Below are positions 11,935 through 23,600 of a DNA stretch of 64,000 nt, piece after piece. The position numbers and the translations under genes are program-made. The first letter of the stretch is position 1. Each line of letters starts with the position of its first letter. The DNA is from Brachypterus glaber (Eukaryota; Arthropoda; Insecta; Coleoptera; Kateretidae): positions 1,240,001-1,304,000 of the forward strand of contig OY294051.1 in NCBI GenBank assembly GCA_958510825.1. The letters are read 5' to 3'. The notes beneath the pieces are model-generated. The model was not told where the DNA came from, did not search any database, and saw only the letters and a list, made by a program, of their open reading frames with translations.

Positions 11935-12337
11935 TTTGTATGTTTTTTGTCTTTGTTTACAATAATATTTCTTTCAAGTATTATTTTTGCAATTATTGCA
12001 ATAACTTGTGAATGCCCTGTCTAAAGGCTTTTAATTTAAGAATATATGTATGTATACTTTGATAAAAATTAATAAAAAATAGGTTTAATCGACGGTTTAA
12101 TTTTTCAAAATTATTTATTAACAGAGTAAAAGAGTTAAATTGTAATTTTATACCTCATTTTTTTTACAAAAAGTATGACCATTTTCAAATATAAAAAAAT
12201 ATACAAAAAAATAACCTGATTTTCACTTTATTCTCTAATTACTTTAAATAGAATATATCAATTATGTAGTTAAGTTTAAAGTCTAATGGCGATTTCTCAC
12301 GTTAGGTCTAATCTAACAGGCAAGGTTTTGTACTTGT

Positions 12338-12751
12338 AATGGCGATTTCTCCCGTTAGATTAGACAGGGACAAAAGTTCTACCCAAAAAGGATAGAAGAC
12401 ATACATACACTCCCACTTCCACCCAACCAAACAAATTCTGTATTTGTTCTTTGTTGAACAAATACAATATTTACTTGGCCGGGCGAAAAGTGTATCTAAA
12501 TTATTTTTATTAAAGAAATTACTGGCGCCACCTAAATTTTAGTAGAATTATCTTATTCTACAGATTCACATTAGCTATGTTCGTTCGTGCCGCTCAGTGC
12601 TACACTTTCCGGCCAACCAAATAAATACTGTATTTGTTGTATGAAAAACAAATATAGTATTTATTTGGTTGGCTGGAAAGTGTAGCACAAATGAGATAGA
12701 GATAAGGTAGACGTCTTTTGTTTCATAATTCTAGTTGTAGAGAGCTCCATT
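12338..12751 (+). mobile_element. Double-hairpin MITE family E, copy 1
   Basis: About 410 bp running from GGCGATTTCTCCCGTTAGAT to CTAGTTGTAGAGAGCTCCAT. It contains two strong internal palindromes: one around TTGTTCTTTGTTGAACAA and one built from CCAACCAAATAAATACTGTA and its complement. Inverted copies lie at 14207-14590 and 27589-28002. A second partial end (GGCGATTTCTCACGTTAGGT) sits just upstream at about 12288. Confidence 0.8.
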
Positions 12752-12947
12752 TCAACTAATTTATCATTTTTTTAAGAATTTTCAAATGTGGGCTAAAACA
12801 GATAATATCTTAAATTGTATTTAAATTTTCTAAATTCCTAAAACTAGTTTTTCTGATTAATGAAAAGTAATAAAATAAGTATCACTTAAAAATTTATTTT
12901 GATCTATAAATTATTTAATGACGCTTAAATTCTTTTAAAAAACGATA

Positions 12948-13191
12948 CACTGATAAAAAGGATTTATTTGGATATGGCCAATTAAATTATTTGGTTGTGA
13001 GTAACAAATTTTATTTGAGTCAAATAAATATTTATTTCATGTAAACAAATATTTTAATTTAAAAATCATTTATTAATGGGAACAAAATAGTTTACTTGAC
13101 AGAAATAAAATTTATTTGCTACAACCAAATAGTTCAATTGGCCATATCCAACCAAATATTTTGTTGACACAAATAAACTCTTTTATCAGTG
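12948..13191. mobile_element. TA-type MITE family B, full copy
   Basis: A 244-bp element flanked by TA on both sides. Termini are CACTGATAAAAAGGATTTAT and the inverse AAATAAACTCTTTTATCAGTG. The body is made of AAATAAATATTT-like inverted segments. TA duplication and CACTG ends fit a non-autonomous Tc1/mariner-type element. Related ends occur at 10678, 36912 and 31412. Confidence 0.85.
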
Positions 13192-14097
13192 TAGGTGGTT
13201 AATCGAGAAAAAAATTATTTTTATATTTAATTAAAATTTTAATGATTTTTTTATTACCCTCCATTAATATAATGCCTACCGTTCCCAGCCAATATGGTAC
13301 TTTACTTTAAAGTATTTTTTAAAGATATTAAAATTAATTAAATTTTTATTAACTGAAAAAAACGACCATCCCGCCAAAGAAATTTTGCTGTCCCTTATGG
13401 AAAATTGCATAGCGGTCTTTTGTTTTAGTTTGTACTTTTTCGATCTCTTATGGAAAATTCATAGATAACTAGACAAAATCAAATTAAAACTTATTCTACT
13501 CATTATTTTTACCTGTTTTTGTTAAAAAAATAAGTTTAAAAGCGAATAAAAAATATCCTATGATACACGTACAAAATTTTTAATTTTAGTTAACTTTAAG
13601 CTAAAATTGTTTGATATATAGAAAATATAATGGCTCTACAGGACTTTTACCGTAATAAAAATTTACAAAAATAAAGTTGAAAATGCTTAAATATTTTTCT
13701 GTGTATAATTTACTCATAATGCTTAAAAAATAGTGTATAGTTAAGCTCATTGTATTATTTTGCTTGTATAAACGCAATCTTCAATGATCGCTTAGAAAAC
13801 GAACCCCATGCAAAATCTAATTGAAAAACTGGATATTCCCTATTTTTGCAATTTAACCCCTCTTTGTAGAAAAGCTTTTGAAAATTTGCATTTCCAAAAA
13901 ATCCACCCTGAAAATAATCAAATTCTAGAGTTTTTGAGTTGCTTTGTAATTATTAGATACTTCACAAAGAATATTAAATATAAATATTGGAAATCTATTT
14001 TATTTTAGAGGAGATTTACACGATTCTTACAAAATAAAAATTTTTCAATAATAGGTATCTTTTCCTTATAGGAATTGATTTTTCATAAAAATTTCAA
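13192..14097. other. Gene-free stretch
   Basis: No recognisable gene or repeat family. The 66-codon plus-strand frame at 13808-14008 has no recognisable motif and is probably chance. Confidence 0.4.
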
Positions 14098-14190
14098 GTC
14101 GATCGGATTAGTCGTTCTTGAGTTATCGTGTTCACAAAAATCATGACATCAGACAGACCGACGGATATTTGAAAAAAAAAGTTGCTTATT
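14098..14190 (+). repeat. GTTATCG/CAGA cassette
   Basis: Contains CGATCGGATTAGTCGTTCTT, GAGTTATCGTG, a spacer, then CAGACAGACCGACGG. The same order of motifs recurs at more than ten places in the window on both strands. Probably the tail of an old dispersed retroelement or transposon family; the parent is not identifiable from this window. Confidence 0.5.
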
Positions 14191-14206
14191 TTTTCACGAA
14201 ACAATT

Positions 14207-14590
14207 CAATGGAGCCTACAACTAGAATTATGAAACAGAAGACGTCTACCCTATCTCTATCTCATTTGTGCTACACTTTCCAGCCAACCAAATAAATACT
14301 GTATTTGTTTTTCATACAACAAATACAGTATTTATTTGGTTGGCCGGAAAGTGTAGCACTGAGCGGCACGAACGAAGATAGCTAATGTGAATCTGTAGAA
14401 TAAGATAATTCTACTAAAATTTAGATGGCGCCAGTAATTTCTTTAATAAAAATAATATAGTTACACTTTTCGCCCGGCCAAGTAAATATTGTATTTGTTC
14501 AACAAAGAAAAAATACAGTATATGTATGTCTTCTATCCTTTTTGGGTAGAACTTTTGTCCCTGTCTAATCTAACGGGAGAAATCGCCATT
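14207..14590 (-). mobile_element. Double-hairpin MITE family E, copy 2
   Basis: An inverted copy of 12338-12751, about 30 bp shorter in the second hairpin, where the CCACTTCCACCCAACC segment is lost. The CCAACCAAATAAATACTGTA palindrome is intact. Confidence 0.8.
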
Positions 14591-14735
14591 CAAGATTTTT
14601 TTATCTAGGACGTTTTTGAAAAATTTCGAAAATTTGAAACTACCGTATAATACTATTCTAGCGCAGGCGCTGTGAATAGTATAATAATGCACTCCTGTGC
14701 ACCCGTGAAGAGTGGGTACCTATAATCACACTTGG
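14591..14735 (+). repeat. Dispersed repeat family H
   Basis: Carries CTAGGACGTTTTTGAAAAATT, then GAAACTACCGTATAATACTA, then CTAGCGCAGGCGCTGTGAAT. The same string occurs inverted at 37100-37190 and in diverged form at 56235-56310 and 56860-56930. No coding capacity. Confidence 0.55.
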
Positions 14736-14964
14736 TACAGTTCCCCGTCATATCAAATTAATCTATTATCCCCCATATTTGCAACCCTTTCTTTACATTT
14801 TTTTTACTACTGGACCAGTTTGGACTCGGCTAAAACGGTTGAATAAATTAACAAAAATTTTAATAGACAATGGTCACCATGTTGGTGAAAAATTAAAGCC
14901 CCCAACATCTTAAAATATTTTCAGAATGTTTTTTTTTTTATAATAATGCATTAATAATAATAAT

Positions 14965-15468
14965 ACTCTTTTTCTATTTTGCGAGTCTTATAAGCTCATA
15001 ATCACACGTATTTTGCTTGTTCTTATAGGCCCATAAGAGGTCTGTACTTTTTGTTCTTTTGGGTTGGCAACAGACCTGGCCTTTCGCTTGACGTTTTCTG
15101 TGCAAATGTCAATGTCGCTTTAAAGTTGAATTTTCTACATAATGTTGTGTTTAGGTTATTTTTACCATGTTAAAATTGTGGCTTGGTTAATTGCAGTAAA
15201 AAAGAGAAGAGATGACTATAAAATATATCAAAATATCATTTGTTCTTAAAATTTTAAACATGGTGTAAACTGTAATGCAAATCCAAAACAAAAATCCCTA
15301 AATCAGTCATCAATTTAAATGTAAGTTTTTTTTTTTAATTTTAGAGCGAAATTGAAAAAATAGTATAAAGCACTCGTTTCATAACACGTTTTTAGCGCAC
15401 TAGTACTTTAGAAAACTCTCCGCAAGCGAGTATGTTATGAAAATAGTACTTTAATATACTATTAATAC
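14965..15468 (+). mobile_element. Repeat family C, copy 3
   Basis: About 500 bp. It starts near GCGAGTCTTATAAGCTCATA and GGCCCATAAGAGGTCTGTAC, and ends in the terminal hairpin region (CACGTTTTTAGCGCACTAGT .. TATGTTATGAAAATAGTACT). The hairpin is partly deleted relative to 5106-5245. Non-coding. Confidence 0.75.
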
Positions 15469-16696
15469 TCATTAATGAGTATATTCCATTTTATAAAGGT
15501 TAAGTTAGCCTCATTTACATTGCATTTTTTATATTTCATTCTATTCTATTTTCGATTGTGAGAAAAATGAAGGATGTTATTTAAAATAAGATGATTTAAG
15601 CAAAAAAATTTTGATCACAATACTTTCTTTTATGAGTAATTAAAAAAATACCAGACGAGAATTACCTCGTCGAAATTAGAGACTCTTGATCAAGAATCGA
15701 GATTTCAAGATTTTTGTACTTTCCATACACTTACTCATTAAAAGTTTTAACTTAAGTTCTCCAAACACAAGTTATAGAAGTAAAGAATCATTGTCCATAA
15801 TAAAAACTTCCTAGCCTACTATGGGAATGTTTCGACTCATGATACTAAGGTCAAACAATCCTACAGAATGTCGAGACCAGACAAGAAATTTATCATCTAG
15901 ACTCTCGCTAGTCATTTTTTGACAATCAATATTCTCGATAATCGAGAAGTTCCTCTTTTTGCTTGTAGTAAAACCCTAGCCTTAAGCGTTTTAATTACAA
16001 TGTGGCAAACACCGAGAAACATTTTGATGTCAGACTTTAGTAGAAAAAATAGCACTTATTTTTGTAAGAATATTTGCGGAAAGAAGCGAAAGAACTAAAC
16101 TATATTTTGAAAATATATGTATTTACAAAAATTAGGTTATAAATTTTAATTCAAATTCTAAATTCTAGAGACATTTATAAATTCAAATATATAATTTTTT
16201 GTTTTATTATTATTTTTCTAATTTGTATCAGATTCAAAATAATAATATGTTTAAATAAAAATATATACAGATGAAATAAATCATAATCATTTACAAATTT
16301 TTAGACATGTTTCTTTTCTTTTACGTACATTTTATCCAACGCCTGATTATAATTTTAATTAAACGGGGATTAATTATATTAATCCTCGTTTAATGCGGCC
16401 ATTTTAAATAATTAAAGTGAAGTTATATTTTGTTATTAGTTTACCCTACATTGCTACTCAGTTATTTACAAAAAGAAAACAAAGAAACTACTAAAATACA
16501 GATCTGAACAGAAACTTTAAACTTTCGAGTTTAAACGTAATTTTAAAAATCTTCTAAAAATTTATTTTTAGTAAAATATACAGGCATTGGGTAAAATATA
16601 TTACGGTACACGTGAATTAAGTGATATTTGTCTTACCTTAGCTTACTTAACCCACTTGTACCTTTAATTACTATTTTTCTTATACCTACCTACCAT
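15469..16696. other. Gene-free stretch with minor repeats
   Basis: No gene seen. It contains an AATAAGATGATTTAAGCAAA .. CTTTCTTTTATGAG block at about 15585-15650, shared with 22845-22915 and 28900-28965, and a short hairpin at 16355-16388 (AAACGGGGATTAAT paired with ATTAATCCTCGTTT). Confidence 0.5.
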
Positions 16697-16805
16697 CCAA
16701 GTAACAAGTAGCTATAAAGTATCTCTTACCGCTCCTTCGCAGTATGGCTGCAATTTTGTTGCGAAAGAGAAGTTAGAGATAATTTATAGCTACTGTGTTA
16801 CTTGG
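16697..16805. mobile_element. ~110-bp fold-back MITE (CCAAGTAACA), copy 1
   Basis: Inverted ends CCAAGTAACAAGTAGCTATA and TATAGCTACTGTGTTACTTGG. The middle holds TATCTCTTA..GCTGCAATTTTG. A second copy is at 45373-45484. Small enough to fold completely on itself. Confidence 0.75.
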
Positions 16806-16937
16806 GCTAGGCTTTATTTTAGCACTGTGCTATACATTTAATGACTGTTTAATATTTTTTTCTACCTAAGAGCTTACTTTTTAATTCTTATTTAAGTTTT
16901 AGTTTAGCTTAGCTTACTTAACCCACAAAAAGTCCAA

Positions 16938-16982
16938 AATGATCAAAATTTGCGTTACGCAATACTTGAACGTTCCCTTACT
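16938..16982 (+). repeat. Solo end of the AACGTTCCC MITE
   Basis: CAAAATGATCAAAATTTGCG followed by TTACGCAATACTTGAACGTT. It matches one terminus of the palindromic element at 24172-24330 and another solo end at 26514-26555. Confidence 0.6.
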
Positions 16983-17509
16983 GCTGTCATAACTTGTTTA
17001 CCTTGACAACCAATAAAATTAGTGAACTCATTTATTATTGACCGAGTTATTGACCGTTGTTAAGCATTGTTTATTGACGACAGTCAATAATAAAACAAAT
17101 AAGAAAACTAAGTTTCAACATATTAAATATGACAAATTTTGTCAAAATGACAACTTTGTCAAAATAGTATTTAACCCATATTTTTAACTGATATTTGGAG
17201 TTAACTTTGGGAAGTAGAAAAAATATTTTAAACACCACGTTAGCGAACTGTCTTATGTGTTATGCGTTCATGACTGATTTTTTGCTTTGATTCCGTCTCA
17301 GAAAAAAAGCTTTAGTCTCTAACACTAGACTTAGTTTGCATACTGGGTGCATAATATACTATTAACCCAGAAGTATAAAAATTTCTTATCTATATTTTTT
17401 CTTAAATTAAATAATAAATATACAATATTACGCAGAACTTAATATTTTCTTAGACTAGAATAAATAAATAAATAAGTTAAATTAATAAAACATAAACAGA
17501 CAATATAAA

Positions 17510-17655
17510 TTATCGGATATAATTGCCCATCATGAACTGGGTTTTCACTGGGTCTGATGTTAATTTTCGACTATTTTTCCTGATATACTTTTTGGCTTCT
17601 TCTGAAGATCCGAAAAATTCCCAGATGCAGAGATTTTCGTCCGCACTAGCAGTTC
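17510..17655 (-). CDS. cort: cort exon 7 (last blade and IR tail)
   Basis: Acceptor TTTTTAG|GAACTG. The split Gly codon continues into TASADENLCIWEFF, the closing WD40 strand with its SADE..CIW signature. A basic tail follows, ending GNYIR and TAA at 17510-17512. The terminal Ile-Arg dipeptide is the feature Cdc20-family activators use to bind APC/C TPR subunits. No strong polyadenylation signal was pinned down. Confidence 0.85.
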
Positions 17656-20600
17656 CTAAAAATAAGAGTTACAATATTAATGCAAAAAATGTCCCCTATT
17701 TTCTTAAAAAACAATTTAAAAAAAATATAAATTATTTAAAATATAGTTTTTTTCTCTTTGACCCCCTTACCCCAGCCGGATTTTAAACAATAACAATCTG
17801 ATCTCTTAACTTTGGTTAAGGAACATATTTTTTAAATTTGAAGTCTTTTGTACTATAGTTTAAAGCGTTCTCGTGTTATCGTGGTCAAAATTTTTCCCGG
17901 ACAGACCTACCCTCGACAAGAGTAAAATCACAGTGTTTTAGTTTAATAATAAACATAGTTATACCATTTTTCTCCTCGCTGCCATTTGTTGAAAACGTCA
18001 TTTAAATGTTCTAGGTAAAAATCAACCCTAAAAGTTTCAGTTTTTTTGAACAGATGGCATTAATAGTAAAAACAAAAAAAAACCCTAAACGAAAGTGAAA
18101 AATCCAACAATTTTGAATTGGATACAAATAATACTTAATACCTAATATTTTTAACTGCATGACATAAATTTAAAGTAGGGTTAAAAAAAATAAGATAAAT
18201 ATAATTAGTTTTTATTGGTTATATACTACCCTAAAAACTTTTTCTTCCTTACGTTGACTAAACTGTTAAAAAGAGATAGTACTGTAGAACTAATTTTGAC
18301 GGTCTTTGTTGTCAAAAAAGTATCTCATTGCCTGCATAAACTATAATGTCGTATTTTTAGCTTGAAATATAATTTAATTTTGAGATATTTTGACAATCTT
18401 ACCCAATTTTGTATAAGAACTGTCCCATATGAGGTAAGGTACTCGATCGTTATGGAATCTGATCCTTTCAACCTCAGCGTCCATGTTTTTAAGAACCGTT
18501 AGATAGTGAATTCCTGTAGAATCGTCCTTTACTTCAAAATAACTAACCTAAAAATAAAAAAAAAACACTCGGTATACAGGAAGAAAACCCACACTGACAG
18601 ATACCTAAACGCATTTTCACATCACCATCCCTCTCAAAAACGCTCGGTAGTTAATTCACTTGTTCATAGGGCTTTCATGATTTCAGACAAGAATTCCCTA
18701 GACACAGAACTCCTTAAACTAACCAAAGCCTTGACCATGAACGGTTATACCAAAAAAGACATTAATAAGACCATATACAAATACAGAAATCCCAGACCCA
18801 AACAACAGGACAATAGTGACAATGACAGACAGACACAAGTTATACTTCCCTATGTAAGCGGTATCACGGATAAAATAGGTAAACTTTTGAAGAAGTCAAA
18901 TATTAAGCCTATATTTCGGTCCAACCAAAAATTAGGTCAATGTTTGACTTCAACAAAAGACAAAATACTCCTGAGTTCAGAAGGCATATATAAAATACCC
19001 TGCTCCTGGGGTACGGTTTACATAGGTGAAACTAAGAGAAAAATTTCTACAAGACTTCAAGAGCATGAACGCAATATAAGAAAGAAACAAATTTCCTTAT
19101 CGGCAGTAGCCGAACATGTACATGAAACAGGTCATAAAATCAATTTGTCTGAAACAAAACAAATATTAACAGAAAACAGAAAAATGCCAAGGAAGATACG
19201 GGAATCGATAGAAATCATCAAGCATCCTAACAATATCAATCGGGACACTGGTTACCACTTACCTGCAATATGGAAGTCTTTGATAGGAAAAACCTCGTCA
19301 CGGGTGAATAACCACAACTCGTCATAAATAGTGACACAAGTTGATTCGAAACTTAGTTTCAGATTAATCCCTGAAGATGTCTCTAGTAGTAAGAGACGAA
19401 ACGTCGGAAAGTGAAAATCCATTAACACGGTCTAAACCCGAAAGTGAAAGTTCTTTATAAAAAAAAAATAAATGAAAAAGACTGGAATTTCCAGGATTTT
19501 TTTTCTATTATGTCAAAAGCTCGTAATCACACGCATTTTGAGCGTACTTATGAGCCCCTATTATCCGTGCCTGAATTAGACTGCAGTGACTCATGCCCAA
19601 AACGTATTTTGCTGCTCTCGTATAAGGGATTTCTCCCAGACGGAGTTACGCGAACCGCACCCGAACTGGTATGATCCTCGCTTTTTATCAGACTTTCGCA
19701 AATGAGTCACTGCGGTATAATTCAGACACAGATAATACGCGCTGAAAATTTATAAACTAGTATTTTAATAAATTATAGACAAAAATAATAACTTACGACA
19801 AGTTCTGCAGTCAATGGGTTAAAAGTCATCTGATCAACAAAACAATACTTAAATGGGTGCTTCCTCATGGCGATTGTTTCGAAACTATTAACGCTATATA
19901 ATTTGATGAATTTAAGGCCTGCTATAGCTAAGTAGGATTCTCTCCATGGATGCCACGATATTGCCTAAAATAATAAAAATATATGGACAAAACATTTTCA
20001 AAAAATGTTGAAAAAAACAAAAAAATAGAAAAATACAAAAAAAATCAGCCGAGAACCTTGGATAATAAACCTACGGTCCTAATTTAAAGTAAAACGTTCT
20101 CGAGTTATCGTCGTGAAAAATTACTTCGACACACAGACAGATAGAACGTCAGACAAAAATCCATCAAAAAACTTAAAAAAGCGATAGTTATTTATGGTAC
20201 TAGTGGGTAAAGTAAGATATTGCCCATGAAAAAATAACCTGCGAGGCGTCAGAGCCAGAGGGCAATATCGGTTTACCCGTGAGTGCCATACAAGGTTTTA
20301 TCCAATAAATAGCTTAGGAATTCACATTTTTATTAAAAATTTTAATGACATTTACAAGAAAATAATTTGACAAGTGACAGTTGAGTGGGTAAAATAAATA
20401 ATTATCCACTCAATAAAGTAAAAGCCAAGCGGGGGTTATTATTGAGTTTATCTATTTAAAATAAAGCTGGCAATTGTCTTATTATCTATATGTATTGGAT
20501 AAAAATACTAATTTATTTATTTTTTTTTTGAAAAACCTAAAAATGTTGATAAAAAAATTGTCTTTGAAAAACAAAAAATAAAAAAAACCCGATTTTTACC

Positions 20601-23600
20601 ATTCAAAATCCCAATCTAAAAGTTTGGATAAGAAACCAATGGTCCAAATTTAAAGCCTTAAGCTGAAAGCGTTCTCGAGTTACCTTAGTCACAAATTTCC
20701 TGGACAGAAGACAGAGAGACCAACAGAGATTTTTTTTACGAAAATCTTTTTTTTATATAAAACGTTTAGAAAATTAAAAAACTAATTTTTTCACTACCAG
20801 CCTAAAAGCACATCTTTATTACTGTTCTTTTAATTGGTAGAAATATTATTTCTCTACCTATGACGTCAGAGGTTCTAAAAATAATGAAATTGCACCATAG
20901 TCAATAATGAATTTTTATTCAGCTGTTTTTGCATCTTTTGCATTCACTTAATTATTAAATCACCTTGCTATTTACAAGTGTCTTTAGGGACCAAATTTAT
21001 TTATTGCATGATAAATTAAAAAATATTAACTAAATTAGTACCTATAAAACATATTTTACAAAAAACACTTCGAAAAGTGAAAATAATTGGTCCATCATAT
21101 TCAACCATAGATTATACAACCCATATATTACCGTAAGGATCATAGATTACTAGAGGTACAACCCCCATATATTGATTTTTGAGGCAATAGATTCTCCCTC
21201 ACGGTTTTCTGGGTTATTTCTGGGGGAGTACCAGAATCATCACTTTGCATTTCACTTTCCATTTTTATATATTTTATTATACTGAACACGGAAACACTTT
21301 CTAACTCAATAATTTTAGCAGCAACAGAAAATTTCTGCCAGTTATTCATTTGTTTTTTTAATGGCCGCGAACGGCCAGCGTGACATTTTAAATTTATAAC
21401 CTTTTTCATTAAATTTTAGTAAAATAAATAAATAAATAGCTAATTAATTGTACTGGTAGTGAAAAAAATACTATATTTTCCACGTGAGTGAAGATTTAAC
21501 ATTTTAGACCGCGTCTTGCGGGCTTCGCGCTAGCGCGCTCATCCCGCAATTTGACGCAGGTCAAAAATGTTAAACTTCTCTCACTTGGTAAATAATATAC
21601 TATTCTTTACGGGGTGGGGTAAGGGAGTAAATGTAGTAAAAACAATGTTGCTCATTTGTTTTTCAATTTATTTATCGCTTTACGAACTTTTTTTAAAGAA
21701 AAAAATGTTGAATTTTTTTTTTTAATTTTTGTTTTGGTTTTGGTTTTAATGAACCTAGTCCTATAGGGCAAAGTATTATTTTTTCACTATTGCAGGACTT
21801 TCCTAGGGTAAAACGGGGTAAATTTATAATTTACTCACCCGAATCGGCTTATCAAACTCAATATTCAGCAAGGGTGTCAGAACGGGGTATTCCCAAATTT
21901 TGACATTACAATCCAACGATGACGTCACCAAAAACTTCTCGTTGCAGGAAAACTGGAGGGTGATGATGGTTCGAGCGTGACCCCTGACGCCATTTATAAA
22001 ATTCGCATCCATATTATATATACCTATTTGTCCGTTATTACACCCTATTACTATGTGGTTTTCTATGTCCCAGGTTATTGAATGTACGTAACAAAATTTG
22101 CAAACACAGTTTAACCCCATTTGGAGCTATAAAAAAAACAAATAAAAAATAGTATAAATCACGTTCTACTGTACAATTAAAGCAAAACCGTGATAACATT
22201 AATATATTTTAAGCCTCCAGTTACGAGACAAGGTTTTCTTTACTTGACTATTTCTTAATATCGTAAGCGTCATAAATTTAAAGTTTGCGGCTGGGTCACA
22301 TAGTTTTGGGCGTCATTACTAACGCTACGGCCCTTCGAAGATGGACATGTGTAATGGGGGACAAAAAAGCCCTAATAAAATTTAAATTATTCATTTAAAA
22401 CTAAGCAAAAAAGTATTCTTAACAAAAACACCCAAATTTAATATTAAAGGAGTAGCTAGGAATTTAATTTAAAGTATAATTTTTATGGGCACAAACTTTT
22501 CCTTCCTATTAATTGCACTTTTTAACGGTTGCTTACAGTGTTACACTATTAAAATGTTTTACTCAAGGAATCTATATTTTTTACTCAAAGTCCAAAAAAA
22601 TACACATAAAAAGTTTGGTACGCTGCACATATTTTGTGCATCTATGCACGCCTCTGGATAAATTCAAAAAAATAAATTAACATAAACTAATAGCCCTTAT
22701 TAATATTAGTATACATAAAAAGTCGTTAGCTTAAAGCGTTCTTAAGTTATCGTGGATACAGACAGACAGACCGAACGACAGACTGATAGACATACATCTT
22801 TTTTTTTGTTGCTTATTTTGATTTTTCTCTACGTTTCAAGAAAAAATAAGATGATTTAAGCATAAAAAATTGTTTTTTTTTTCATCACAATAGGTACTTT
22901 CTTTTATGAGAAAGTAAAAAGGAGTACATTTACCTTTAATTCAGTGTTCCAAACTACCACCGTAGGGTTTGTGATGGATATAGCAAATAAAGTACCATCC
23001 TGATTCCATTTCACGCATTTTCCCACCTGCTTTCCAGTTGTGGTGATTTCTCGTTGCCTTATTCTGTCCGGATGCCACAAATGAACTTCGTTTTTGTGAA
23101 TTGTGGCTATATAACCTTTTTTACCCCAATCCAGTATATGATAATCTAATAATGATAATAACATTTCAAAATGGTAACCTTAAATAATATTCCAAATGTA
23201 TGCAATATCAATGGATTACCTGTATACCGGGTGTTTTTTTTAACCTGAAACTTTCAAATATCACGAATAGAAAAAAAAAATGTAGAACAAAAGTTGTTTA
23301 TTTTAAAGAGGAAAGCAAGGTGGCGAATTTATTTTTTACGGATACTTACGTTTTCAAGGTCATTTTAAGGTCAACTTTGGTTTTTTAAATATAAACATAT
23401 ATTTTAAATTATGGGAGGCATAGCATAGTGGCTAGCGCGTATGTATAGCAAGTCTACTATCGTGAGTTCGATTCTCACTGGCGCCGATTTACCTTTTTCA
23501 GTTAATTAATAATTGAAATTTGGCGAAGGCGATAAGTGAAATGGACAATCCCTAGAAACTGGTTCGAAAGTCAGTATAAGCCGGTGGTTCCCTCTACTAC

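Larger units (their letters stand above)
18571..19465 (+). mobile_element. 5'-truncated Penelope-like element in cort intron 5
   Basis: The 3' ~0.9 kb of a PLE, antisense to cort. It holds the C-terminal reverse-transcriptase region, a GIY-YIG endonuclease and a 3' untranslated part with a predicted hammerhead ribozyme, ending near GAAAGTTCTTTAT. About 800 bp are almost identical to 49527-50340 (a few substitutions and one 5-nt gap), which points to recent activity. The truncation point at 18571 is followed in frame by VYRKKTHTDRYLNAFSHHH, a known PLE RT-thumb motif. Confidence 0.9.

Noticed and set aside
19444..19674. 76-codon plus-strand frame
   Set aside because: It begins in the PLE tail and continues into unrelated DNA. 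Composite, no motif.
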